From: an uncultured Aquimarina sp. | Lineage (GTDB): Bacteria > Bacteroidota > Bacteroidia > Flavobacteriales > Flavobacteriaceae | Assembly (NCBI GenBank): GCA_947492105.1 | Contig: CANLMN010000011.1 | Location: forward strand, 62,001 to 126,000 | Length of the DNA: 64,000 nucleotides | Direction: 5' to 3' | Shown: positions 57,055 through 64,000 of the stretch, piece by piece | Layout: each line of letters opens with the position of its first letter | How positions within the stretch are numbered: the first letter of the stretch is position 1 | Made by a program: the position numbers and the translations under genes | Notes under the pieces: model-generated | What the model saw: only the letters and a program-made list of their open reading frames with translations | Databases searched by the model: none | What the model was told of the DNA's origin: nothing

Positions 57055-57150
57055 GGCGTTTTTAAACTTTTTCAATTCGTTACATAAATGCTCTTTTGTA
57101 CGTAATTCTTGTTTTTTTTATTGGCTTACAGCACTACACTTAGGTTCAAA
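57055..57150. repeat. degenerate repeat related to 10290-10385
   Basis: It aligns by eye with 10290-10385. The overlapping 66-residue plus-strand ORF is not convincing. From 57151 to 57336 nothing else was recognised. Confidence 0.35.
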
Positions 57151-57336
57151 AAACATTTTAATTGATCAAAAAAAAACACTTACCATCACTACAACTTGCC
57201 TCTCCCTACTGGCCAATACTACCAGTATCTATCAAACTCAAACCACCCCATAACTAACACACAATATACAAGTTAAGAACTAAACAAAAAAAATATCACT
57301 CTATTAATATACTTAAACTACATTAAAAATATGAGC

Positions 57337-57822
57337 TCATATTTTTCGATAGAGATATACTTTCTCTAATACTCCATTTTTCTGTAACACTTCTTTTTCG
57401 ACCTCAGCGGTCCATCCTGGTATATCAAATTGATGCGTTGCTATTCTAGCGCCTTTGGGGAGTTCTTTTTCAAATTTTTCTGACAAAACTCCCAATATAC
57501 TTCTTGACAAATACAGCATCAGTGCATCCGCTTTAGAAATATCCGCATCATAGAAATTTTGTGCCCTGATCGTTATCTGTTGCGATAATTTAGCTGTTTT
57601 GATATTTTCTTGGGCATCTTTAACCGCCTCTGGTAATATTTCGTACCCTACACACTGTACTTTTGCCATAGCACAAGCCATGATTAACTGCGTAGCATTT
57701 CCGCAACCAAGATCAATAACTCGCTCGTTTTGTTTTAATTCTAATAACATCAACTTATGTTGTATCACCTCAGCAGGAGTTGTGCAATAAGGATCTGTTG
57801 GCGGAATAAAAGAATAATTCAT
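57337..57822 (-). CDS. small class I SAM-dependent methyltransferase
   Basis: A 161-residue methyltransferase with motif I VIDLGCGNATQLI, an acidic motif II residue in CVGYEIL, and a post-I region IRAQNFYDADISKADALMLYL. It lacks any added substrate-binding domain and is shorter than most. Similar small enzymes methylate proteins at Lys (ATPSc-KMT-like) or small molecules, and the target is not visible. It lies downstream of no other minus-strand gene in an operon, but it is flanked by the hydroxylases and the PRMT-like gene. Confidence 0.82.
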   Translation of the reverse strand: MNYSFIPPTDPYCTTPAEVIQHKLMLLELKQNERVIDLGCGNATQLIMACAMAKVQCVGYEILPEAVKDAQENIKTAKLSQQITIRAQNFYDADISKADALMLYLSRSILGVLSEKFEKELPKGARIATHQFDIPGWTAEVEKEVLQKNGVLEKVYLYRKI

Positions 57823-57918
57823 AGTGTTTTTTACCTAACTAGTTATTTTTTAATCACTAACAAGTTACATTTTATTATCCTGTCTTCTAGAATAAATAGT
57901 ATCCGTTTGGCTTTGACT

Positions 57919-58065
57919 TATACCATTCAAAAAAAATAATTACACGCTAATAATTAGGGTCTTTTTCTACTATTTTTCACTAGAAAATTGAACCGTATCA
58001 ACGGTTATGCATCAATTTTATAGTTCAATTACTTTGGCTTATTAGTACATTTATCTGATAGTATT
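57919..58065 (+). repeat. family A palindromic repeat, copy A9
   Basis: TATACCATTCAAAAAAAATA at the left, the centre CCGTATCAACGGTTATGC, and a right arm shortened and diverged (AGTACATTTATCTGATAGTA). It lies in the divergent gap between the two methyltransferase genes. Nothing else was recognised in 57823-58206. Confidence 0.75.
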
Positions 58066-58206
58066 TTTAACCTTATTCGATTAAAAAATAACTCCAATAA
58101 TATTTCAGAATTTCAATGCCTCGCAACATACCTATCCTTCGGTGCTACTCGTTTTGTAGAAAATTGCATATTCACAACATCCTCTTTTAGAAGTTTTTTC
58201 ACTAAC

Positions 58207-59325
58207 TTGTTTTATCAGGTTTTCGAAAAAAAAACACTGATTACCCATAGATTAAAACTAAAAACATCATGGGTTGTCCTAAATAACCAACAGGTCAGCT
58301 TGACACAAACCCTACGATTGCAAAAAATGCTCCATCCATTGATCCTTTCTGATATCAAAAAATTAGTTTCGGCAATACTAGACAAATCAGTTCCTCAAAC
58401 CAAAAAAGAGCATTATCTGGGTGTGATCCATACACATTTTCAAAAATTGACTCAAATTACAGGTTTCGAGACCAAAATAGCATATCTCGCTGCAATACCC
58501 ACAGCAAAAGGCAAAGCACTGGGATTGAATCATGCTGCACAATGTTTGTTGGACCATAAACGAACTATCAAATTTTTGGATGCAATTATCCAAGCCATAC
58601 AAGAGAAACAAAGAACATATCCTGATGAATGTATCACCCTTTTTTATGCTGGATGCGGTCCTTATGCACCATTGATGACTTTGGTGGCACCGTTTTTTGA
58701 TCCAAAAGAAGTGCAATTCTCGGTATTAGAAATCAACAAATACTCACTAGAATCGGCAAAAAAGCTTATTAATTCCTTGGAGCTATCTGCTTATATTAAA
58801 GAATATTATTTGGCTGATGCCGTAACCTTTCAAGTACCAAATGCAACTGCATTCCATATTCTAATTAGTGAAACCTTAGACGCACTATTATATAGAGAGT
58901 GCTATGTCCCTATTTTGTTTAATCTACTCCCTCAATTTGACAAAAACACCACATTAATTCCCAAAAACGTACAAATAAGCTTGAGTTTATCCACAAATAA
59001 GGTGGCCATTACGAGAAACAAAGAAGTAGTACTAGCTACGATCATGGATGTACAAGAAACTATTTTGACTTATCCCGATCATCGTAATACGCCAGCACAC
59101 TTACCGGATAAAAAAATTGATTTGACATCCTTGGATATTGATAAATATGACGCCTTCTTACTAGACACAAAAGTTCATATATACAATGATATTTGGTTAT
59201 ATAGAAATGAATCATCCCTCACCCTACCAATGACACTACCACTCGTGCATCCTTTTCAAAAAAAATCCATCATTTTTACCTACTATATCGCCTATGATAT
59301 CGGACTGAAATGCCGATTTGAATAA
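58207..59325 (+). CDS. PRMT-like SAM-dependent methyltransferase
   Basis: A 372-residue protein starting at TTG; the exact start is uncertain. The N-terminal ~135 residues are helical. The methyltransferase core has motif I LFYAGCGPYAPL (148-153) and VLEINKY with Glu175. SETLDALLYRE then places two Glu at 222 and 231, nine apart. That is the spacing of the double-E loop that binds arginine in protein arginine methyltransferases (PRMT1 SEW...YE). The C-terminal beta region includes LVHPFQKKSIIF, where PRMTs have the THW loop; here His348 is followed by Pro. It is probably a protein or peptide methyltransferase, perhaps acting on arginine. This rests on motif reading, not a search. Confidence 0.7.
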   Translation: MFYQVFEKKTLITHRLKLKTSWVVLNNQQVSLTQTLRLQKMLHPLILSDIKKLVSAILDKSVPQTKKEHYLGVIHTHFQKLTQITGFETKIAYLAAIPTAKGKALGLNHAAQCLLDHKRTIKFLDAIIQAIQEKQRTYPDECITLFYAGCGPYAPLMTLVAPFFDPKEVQFSVLEINKYSLESAKKLINSLELSAYIKEYYLADAVTFQVPNATAFHILISETLDALLYRECYVPILFNLLPQFDKNTTLIPKNVQISLSLSTNKVAITRNKEVVLATIMDVQETILTYPDHRNTPAHLPDKKIDLTSLDIDKYDAFLLDTKVHIYNDIWLYRNESSLTLPMTLPLVHPFQKKSIIFTYYIAYDIGLKCRFE

Positions 59326-59386
59326 AAACCTATCACTCTGAATTCAGACAAAATAGTTCAAATTACGCTAGCTCAAAATAGAATAC

Positions 59387-59429
59387 ATTCAAGCTGTCAA
59401 AAAAGGAAAATATTTTTGACAGCTTGAAT
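59387..59429. terminator. bidirectional terminator
   Basis: A 17-bp perfect inverted repeat (59387-59403 with 59413-59429, ATTCAAGCTGTCAAAAA) lies between the convergent PRMT-like and hydrolase genes. A and T runs in the stem serve both strands. Confidence 0.7.
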
Positions 59430-59453
59430 ATGTAAACGAAATGGTGTAAAATA

Positions 59454-60263
59454 TTATTTAACCAATTCTGATTGCTCCAAAACTGTATCCGAACTGGTAT
59501 GCTTATCAGCAATATCGCATAATATCTTTACCACCTCTGACTTTGATGGATCCTGTTCTTGTAAGGTATGAGGCCCTTCGACAGTAAAGAGATCCCAGTT
59601 TCTAGCCTCTGCTTTCTTTGGTGCGACTTTCCTCCTCATATGACCAAAAATAAGCTTTGTACCTGTTGCTAAAATTATCGTCCCATCAGTTTGGACGTCA
59701 TTGACAAGGTAAACTCTTTCTAAATATGATTTTAGTGGATGTTTGAGCATTGTTTTAATGGGTTCTCGCAAGGCATCTGGCAGAATAAGCCATCCGTCAC
59801 CCTCTTTCTCTGCTGAATCGATTGCTGTTTTGGCTGTTATCGGACCAAAAACATCAAGCGTATTTTCTCCACTATCGAGTGGAGCGGTATCTATATATAC
59901 CTGATGTACTATCCTAGATCCAATACGATCCGTTACACCCGAGATCACAGGCCCTCCATAGGAATGAGACACAAGAATTACATTTTCTAGATTATTCCAT
60001 TCAATAAAATTAACAATATCATTAATATGCGTCGAAATCCCCGTTTCTTTACTCAACAAATGATTTTTTTCACCCAACCCAGTCAAAGTCGGATTGAATA
60101 CTTGGTATCCTTTTTCTATAAGGTCTGATTTGAGCAAATTCCATTGCCCTCCCCACTGAAAAGTTCCATGAACTAACACAAAAATAGGTTTGTTTTTTTT
60201 CTTTTTTTCTTTTGTGTCGATAAGTGACGAAAATAGAATTAATGGTTTGTAATTGTACTTCAT
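59454..60263 (-). CDS. alpha/beta hydrolase
   Basis: A 269-residue alpha/beta hydrolase with oxyanion motif VLVHGTFQWGG, nucleophile elbow SHSYGG (Ser101) and likely catalytic His in VEGPHTLQEQDP (about 241). This is close to the esterase/hydroxynitrile-lyase-like group. No signal peptide is present; a Lys-rich stretch (residues 18-24) precedes the core. The substrate is unknown. It diverges from the small gene at 60565. Confidence 0.88.
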   Translation of the reverse strand: MKYNYKPLILFSSLIDTKEKKKKNKPIFVLVHGTFQWGGQWNLLKSDLIEKGYQVFNPTLTGLGEKNHLLSKETGISTHINDIVNFIEWNNLENVILVSHSYGGPVISGVTDRIGSRIVHQVYIDTAPLDSGENTLDVFGPITAKTAIDSAEKEGDGWLILPDALREPIKTMLKHPLKSYLERVYLVNDVQTDGTIILATGTKLIFGHMRRKVAPKKAEARNWDLFTVEGPHTLQEQDPSKSEVVKILCDIADKHTSSDTVLEQSELVK

Positions 60264-60564
60264 AATTTTGGTTTAGGTTTTTAAATTATTTAAATTAAAA
60301 ATAAATAGAACTCCAAAACTAAACCCTATAATTCATTGAATTAGCACCAATTTAACTCTTAAGTCCATTTTCTCCCGCTCCAATTGCCTTATAAAATATT
60401 CCAGTTGTAAAACCTGAAAAAACATTAGGATTAGTAGCCTTGTGATCGCTCAAAAAAAAGCCTCTATTTGACCAATACATAATTATTAGTAATGCATTTC
60501 ATATAAAATATAAATAAAAATACATACTGAAATCTTTGCACTTTTGTGGCTCAATAAGAAAAAT
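60264..60564. other. divergent intergenic region
   Basis: AT-rich, holding the promoters of the hydrolase and the small-protein/SbtA pair. No full-consensus promoter box or repeat was recognised. A near-match AATCTTTG lies at about 60531. Confidence 0.35.
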
Positions 60565-60852
60565 ATGAAACTACAAGAAACAACCACAAAGATTCATCTA
60601 ATAGATGGAAAATTTAGTCCCTTGGATGCTGCTAATATGTTATTCACGATGCTTGCAGACAAAATCAAATTTCATCAGCTTCAGGAATTTTCTGGAACCG
60701 TCCGTACTCCTGATCAAACAGCACATGCAGCAGAACGAATCACTTCTTTGCAAAATGACAAAAGCACCATTCGAGATGTAATCATTCACGCTCGTAACTC
60801 GGGATATCATCTAAAAATCAAAGGGTCTATAGAAATTGAATTATGTAAATAA
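60565..60852 (+). CDS. small protein upstream of the SbtA-like permease
   Basis: A 95-residue cytoplasmic protein from the ATG at 60565 (an in-frame TTG at 60544 is less likely). No known domain was recognised. It contains IHLIDGKFSPLDAANML and a C-terminal HLKIKGSIEIEL. It lies 48 bp before the bicarbonate-permease gene on the same strand. In cyanobacteria SbtA is followed by a PII-like regulator SbtB; this protein does not look like SbtB but has the right position and size for a partner. That is inference. Confidence 0.7.
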   Translation: MKLQETTTKIHLIDGKFSPLDAANMLFTMLADKIKFHQLQEFSGTVRTPDQTAHAAERITSLQNDKSTIRDVIIHARNSGYHLKIKGSIEIELCK

Positions 60853-60900
60853 AACACCACTAGACCCCCTATTAATTACAATTTTTCAAAATAACTACTC

Positions 60901-61863
60901 ATGGATTTACATTTACTCATAGACAACCTCACCAATCCTGCACTCTTATTTTTCTTTTTAGGCATCCTCGCTGTTCAGTTCAAAAGTGACTTAGAGATCC
61001 CTGCTAATTCTGCCAAATTTATTTCGTTATATCTTTTGCTTTCTATAGGATTCAAAGGAGGACAAGAACTATCTCATAGTGATTTTGATCTAGAAATTGT
61101 GTACGCACTACTTTTTGGGGTCTTTTTGGCTTTGATTGTACCTATCTACACCTTTTTTATTCTCAAAAAGAAGTTGACCACCTCTAATGCCGGAGCTATT
61201 GCGGCTGCTTATGGTTCTGTAAGTGCCGTTACCTTTGTCACTGCCATCTCTTTTTTGGAAATAGAAAAAATTGAATTTGGAGGCCACATGGTTGCTGTTA
61301 TGGCATTAATGGAAGCTCCTTCCATTATAATTGGCGTATTGCTCATGGCACTCTTTAGAAAAGATAAAAGCGACAAGATAAAAATGGGAAGTATTATAAA
61401 ACATTCGCTAACCAATGGCAGCGTCCTTCTAATCATGGGAAGTTTGGTGATCGGATTTTTGGCTAGCGAACAGCAGGCTCAAGGAATCAAACCATTTACC
61501 ACCGATATTTTCAAAGGGTTCTTGGCCGTATTTTTGCTTGACATGGGAATCACCAGTGGCAAAAAACTCAAAGCTTTTCTCAAAAAAGGATGGTTTGCAC
61601 TTTTATTTGCCATCATTATACCGTTAATCAATGGCTGTACTGTGGCTGTCGTAAGCGGTTTGCTCACAGATAGTATTGGTAACCGATTTCTCTTTGCTAT
61701 CTTGGCCGCCAGTGCCTCTTATATTGCAGTGCCCGCCGCTATGCGACTAGCAGCCCCAAAAGCAAGTCCTGGTTTGTACATCCCCATGGCCTTGGCAGTA
61801 ACTTTTCCATTCAACATCACACTCGGAATGCCACTCTATATGTGTATCATTCAAGCTTGTTGA
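60901..61863 (+). CDS. SbtA-like sodium-dependent bicarbonate permease
   Basis: A 320-residue membrane protein with about ten transmembrane helices in two similar halves. It shows the family segments LLLSIGFKGGQELS, AAAYGSVSAVTFVTA, VAVMALMEAPSIIIG and, in the second half, ILAASASYIAVPAAMRLAAPKA. This is the SBT/DUF897 family; cyanobacterial SbtA imports bicarbonate with sodium. In a heterotroph it may feed carboxylases or manage pH; the ion specificity is not proven. Confidence 0.9.
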   Translation: MDLHLLIDNLTNPALLFFFLGILAVQFKSDLEIPANSAKFISLYLLLSIGFKGGQELSHSDFDLEIVYALLFGVFLALIVPIYTFFILKKKLTTSNAGAIAAAYGSVSAVTFVTAISFLEIEKIEFGGHMVAVMALMEAPSIIIGVLLMALFRKDKSDKIKMGSIIKHSLTNGSVLLIMGSLVIGFLASEQQAQGIKPFTTDIFKGFLAVFLLDMGITSGKKLKAFLKKGWFALLFAIIIPLINGCTVAVVSGLLTDSIGNRFLFAILAASASYIAVPAAMRLAAPKASPGLYIPMALAVTFPFNITLGMPLYMCIIQAC

Positions 61864-61907
61864 CACCATGTATATGTCACAGTGATTTTAGAACCATACA
61901 AAAAAAC

Positions 61908-61956
61908 ACTCCCCCTAGTTCGTTATAAATACGATCAATAAGGGGGAGTATTTTTC
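61908..61956. terminator. bidirectional terminator
   Basis: ACTCCCCCT (61908-61916) pairs with AGGGGGAGT (61941-61949), with A6 before and ATTTTT after. It closes both the permease (plus) and the acyl-CoA dehydrogenase (minus). Confidence 0.8.
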
Positions 61957-61982
61957 AAGGGGTATAAAGTCTCTCAACGCTA

Positions 61983-63344
61983 TTAGACAAAGGCACTATA
62001 TCCAGTAATTGCTCTACCGACAATTAAAGAATTTATTTCTTTGGTGCCTTCATAAGAATAAATAGCCTCTGCATCTGCTACAAATCGCGCTACATTATAC
62101 TCGAGTAAGATACCATTCCCTCCCATGACTTCTCTCGCCCTGCTCACCACATCTCGGGTGCGCATGGTACAAAATACTTTGGCCAATGATGCATGCTCAT
62201 CCGTCAACAACCCCTGATCTTGCAACTCTGAGAGACGATAAACCATCGTTTTCATGGCGGTAAGATTAGATAACATTTCGACCAAATGATCTTGAACTAG
62301 CTGAAAAGATGCTATTGGTTTTCCGAATTGCTCCCTCTTTTTGGTATATTTTAGCGCACTCTCATACGCACCTCTAGCACATCCTACTGCCTGCCAAGCT
62401 ACACCTGCTCTGGTCATTCGTAGTACTTTTGCCGTATCTCTAAAAGAATTTGCATTTTGAAGACGATCTACCTCTGCAATTTTACAGTCCTCGAGTGTAA
62501 TTAATGCATTTTGTACGGTACGCAATGCCATCTTATCTTCCATTTTTTCGGTACTGAAGCCTGGTGTGTCTTTGCGTACCAAGAAACCTTTTACCTGGTT
62601 AGAAGCCTCATCTCTCGCCCAAATAATGGTTACATCAGCAAATGTTGCATTACCTATCCATTTTTTTTGTCCGTTAAGAATCCAATGATCACCTTCTTGT
62701 CTGCATGTAGTCTCTAATCCACCTGCGGCGCCACTACCTACATTAGGTTCGGTAAGTCCAAAAGCTCCTATCAGTTCTAACTTCTGCATTTTGGGCAACC
62801 AGTATTGTTTTTGCTCTTCACTTCCGCACAGATAGATAGACCCCATTGCTAGTCCACTATGCACACCAAAAAAAGTAGAAATCGACACATCTACCCTTGC
62901 TATTTCTTCTGCAATAATACCCTCCATCACAAAAGGTAAATCTGGGCATCCATACCCTTTGTATGCTACACCACAGATATTGAGCTCTGCTAATTTTGGA
63001 ATAATTTGCATGGGAAATTCAGCTCGCTTCCAATAATCATTCGCAATAGGTTCGATCTCTGTTTTCATAAAATTACGTACCTGCATCTGTATCTCGCGAT
63101 GCTCCTGCGAAAGCTTCAAATCCATGTCATAGAAATCACCATCAATAGGAGGCAACTTATGCTGACCTTTTTTTCCTTTTTCGGACAACATTTTCATCAA
63201 ACCATTAAGCTGCGTATCGTTGAGCTCTCCAACGGTTTTCATAATTTTGGGTAAATCTATTTTTTGAGAAATCCTTCCTAAATCCTCAAAATCTACGGAT
63301 TTCATCAAATGAATAATCTGTTTGACGTTTTTGAATAATTGCAT
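61983..63344 (-). CDS. acyl-CoA dehydrogenase (glutaryl-CoA dehydrogenase-like)
   Basis: A 453-residue flavin enzyme. A ~60-residue helical N-terminal extension precedes the domain. FAD-site segments are FGLTEPNVGSGAAGG and WILNGQKKWIGN. The C-terminal helical domain has REVMGGNGI and the likely catalytic base in YSYEGTKEINSLIVGRAITG (Glu about 436). That ending is closest to glutaryl-CoA dehydrogenases, but a short/branched-chain substrate is possible. It acts in amino-acid or fatty-acid breakdown. Confidence 0.92.
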   Translation of the reverse strand: MQLFKNVKQIIHLMKSVDFEDLGRISQKIDLPKIMKTVGELNDTQLNGLMKMLSEKGKKGQHKLPPIDGDFYDMDLKLSQEHREIQMQVRNFMKTEIEPIANDYWKRAEFPMQIIPKLAELNICGVAYKGYGCPDLPFVMEGIIAEEIARVDVSISTFFGVHSGLAMGSIYLCGSEEQKQYWLPKMQKLELIGAFGLTEPNVGSGAAGGLETTCRQEGDHWILNGQKKWIGNATFADVTIIWARDEASNQVKGFLVRKDTPGFSTEKMEDKMALRTVQNALITLEDCKIAEVDRLQNANSFRDTAKVLRMTRAGVAWQAVGCARGAYESALKYTKKREQFGKPIASFQLVQDHLVEMLSNLTAMKTMVYRLSELQDQGLLTDEHASLAKVFCTMRTRDVVSRAREVMGGNGILLEYNVARFVADAEAIYSYEGTKEINSLIVGRAITGYSAFV

Positions 63345-63456
63345 AGTCTTTTTTTTATTTATTTTTTTTTAAAGCAGTTTTTATAACAAATCTAATAGAA
63401 AATAGCTCGTATGTCCACTCTTCATATTTTTATATTATCAGAGCTACATGGCCTGT

Positions 63457-63622
63457 AATACCATTCAAAAAATAATTACAAGCCAATAATTAGGATCTTT
63501 TTCTACTATTTTTTCTCTATAAAAATTAGACCGTAGCCACGGCTATGTTAAAATTTTATAGTTCAAAATAGCGAAAAATAGTTCAATTATTTTGAACTAC
63601 AATAACATTTTAACTGGTATAA
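63457..63622 (+). repeat. family A palindromic repeat, copy A10
   Basis: A full copy: ATACCATTCAAAAAATAATT, the centre CCGTAGCCACGGCTATG, and AATAACATTTTAACTGGTAT. It ends 1-3 bp from the sbcC stop codon. Confidence 0.85.
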
Positions 63623-63623
63623 C

Positions 63624-64000
63624 TTATGCTACAAGTACCTCACTGACGCCATTATTTTTTTTAATCACCTGTATTTGAGCAGAAATTCGTTCTTTAAGAT
63701 TTTCTACATGAGAAATAACACCAATCATTTTGCCCTGTGCTTGTAATGTTTCTAACGTAGCAATCACTGTCTCTAGCGTATGATTATCTAATGTACCGAA
63801 GCCTTCGTCTATAAAAAGTGACTGAATGGACACATTATGACTCGCCAAATCTGACAATCCCAGCGCCAAGGAGAGGCTGATCAAAAACTTCTCCCCGCCA
63901 CTAGAAGTATCTACCAATCGGGTCTCGTCTGCCTGGAAATGATCTACTAACATAAAATTGAGTTCTTCTCCTTTTTTGTATATCTTTTGCATCTCCAAAG
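63624..64000 (-). CDS. sbcC: exonuclease subunit SbcC, 3' end only
   Basis: The reading frame is open to the right window edge, so only the last ~125 residues are visible. They hold the ABC signature DTSSGGEKFLISLSLALGLS (read in parts), Walker B LFIDEGFGTLD and the following His switch VISHVENL. These are the C-terminal half of the SbcC/Rad50 ATPase head, which works with SbcD to cut DNA hairpins and broken ends. The proximity of hairpin-forming repeats is notable but may be chance. Confidence 0.9.
   Translation of the reverse strand, partial: LEMQKIYKKGEELNFMLVDHFQADETRLVDTSSGGEKFLISLSLALGLSDLASHNVSIQSLFIDEGFGTLDNHTLETVIATLETLQAQGKMIGVISHVENLKERISAQIQVIKKNNGVSEVLVA

Noticed and set aside
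57053-57253. A 66-residue plus-strand ORF near the hydroxylase genes, considered as a precursor peptide
   Set aside because: It overlaps a degenerate repeat, has no promoter or ribosome binding site, and no leader/core pattern.
8817-63622. Repeated sequences as a CRISPR array
   Set aside because: The copies are dispersed, about 80-165 bp long, in both orientations, without regular spacers or cas genes.

Overview
The window looks like a chromosomal segment of a marine member of the Flavobacteriia (phylum Bacteroidota). The evidence is an AT-rich sequence, a SusC/SusD pair in a polysaccharide-utilisation locus (PUL), two proteins with type IX secretion (T9SS) C-terminal sorting domains, Bacteroidota-style promoters (TAnnTTTG in place of an E. 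coli -10 box) and weak ribosome binding sites. The genus cannot be fixed from the sequence alone; an Aquimarina-like organism would fit. No tRNA, rRNA, CRISPR array, integrase or intact transposase was seen.

Layout. (1) 1-8756, housekeeping: a 5'-truncated DUF2723 membrane protein, a polysaccharide deacetylase, a thioredoxin-fold protein without its active-site cysteines, a metallophosphoesterase, a probable small RNA, and polA. (2) 8757-15654: a WG-repeat protein, a beta-propeller lipoprotein, an APH-type kinase and a DUF5916 outer-membrane protein. (3) 15896-23184, translation block: rplM-rpsI, rpsB, tsf, pyrH-frr and an MMPL/RND exporter, with several leader and terminator hairpins. (4) 23440-28413: PhzF-like, DUF1080, asnS, and an ankyrin gene overlapping an unknown gene. 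(5) 29114-47117, polysaccharide locus: a T9SS beta-helix protein with two chitin-binding-like modules, GH2, GH3, SusD, SusC, a GH39-like clan-A hydrolase and a formylglycine-type sulfatase. Together they suggest capture and breakdown of a sulfated, probably algal glycan; the exact substrate is not visible. (6) 47401-52975: an exported protein, a formyltransferase-fold enzyme, two tandem tail-collar proteins and a large T9SS adhesin-like protein. (7) 53760-59325: a carboxypeptidase-regulatory-like protein, two aspartyl/asparaginyl beta-hydroxylase-fold proteins, a small methyltransferase and a methyltransferase with the double-glutamate loop of protein arginine methyltransferases. (8) 59454-64000: an alpha/beta hydrolase, a small protein plus an SbtA-like bicarbonate permease, an acyl-CoA dehydrogenase and the 3' end of sbcC.

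Two families of non-coding, palindromic, MITE-like repeats are scattered through the window. Family A is about 160 bp, with ten copies plus one composite. Family B is about 150-165 bp, with five copies. They share ATACC-type ends, often lie within a few bases of a stop codon, and in at least two places separate a gene from its own terminator.

The best candidates for something undescribed are region 6 together with region 7 (surface proteins beside a formyltransferase, two hydroxylases and a PRMT-like enzyme), and the stop-codon-associated repeats.
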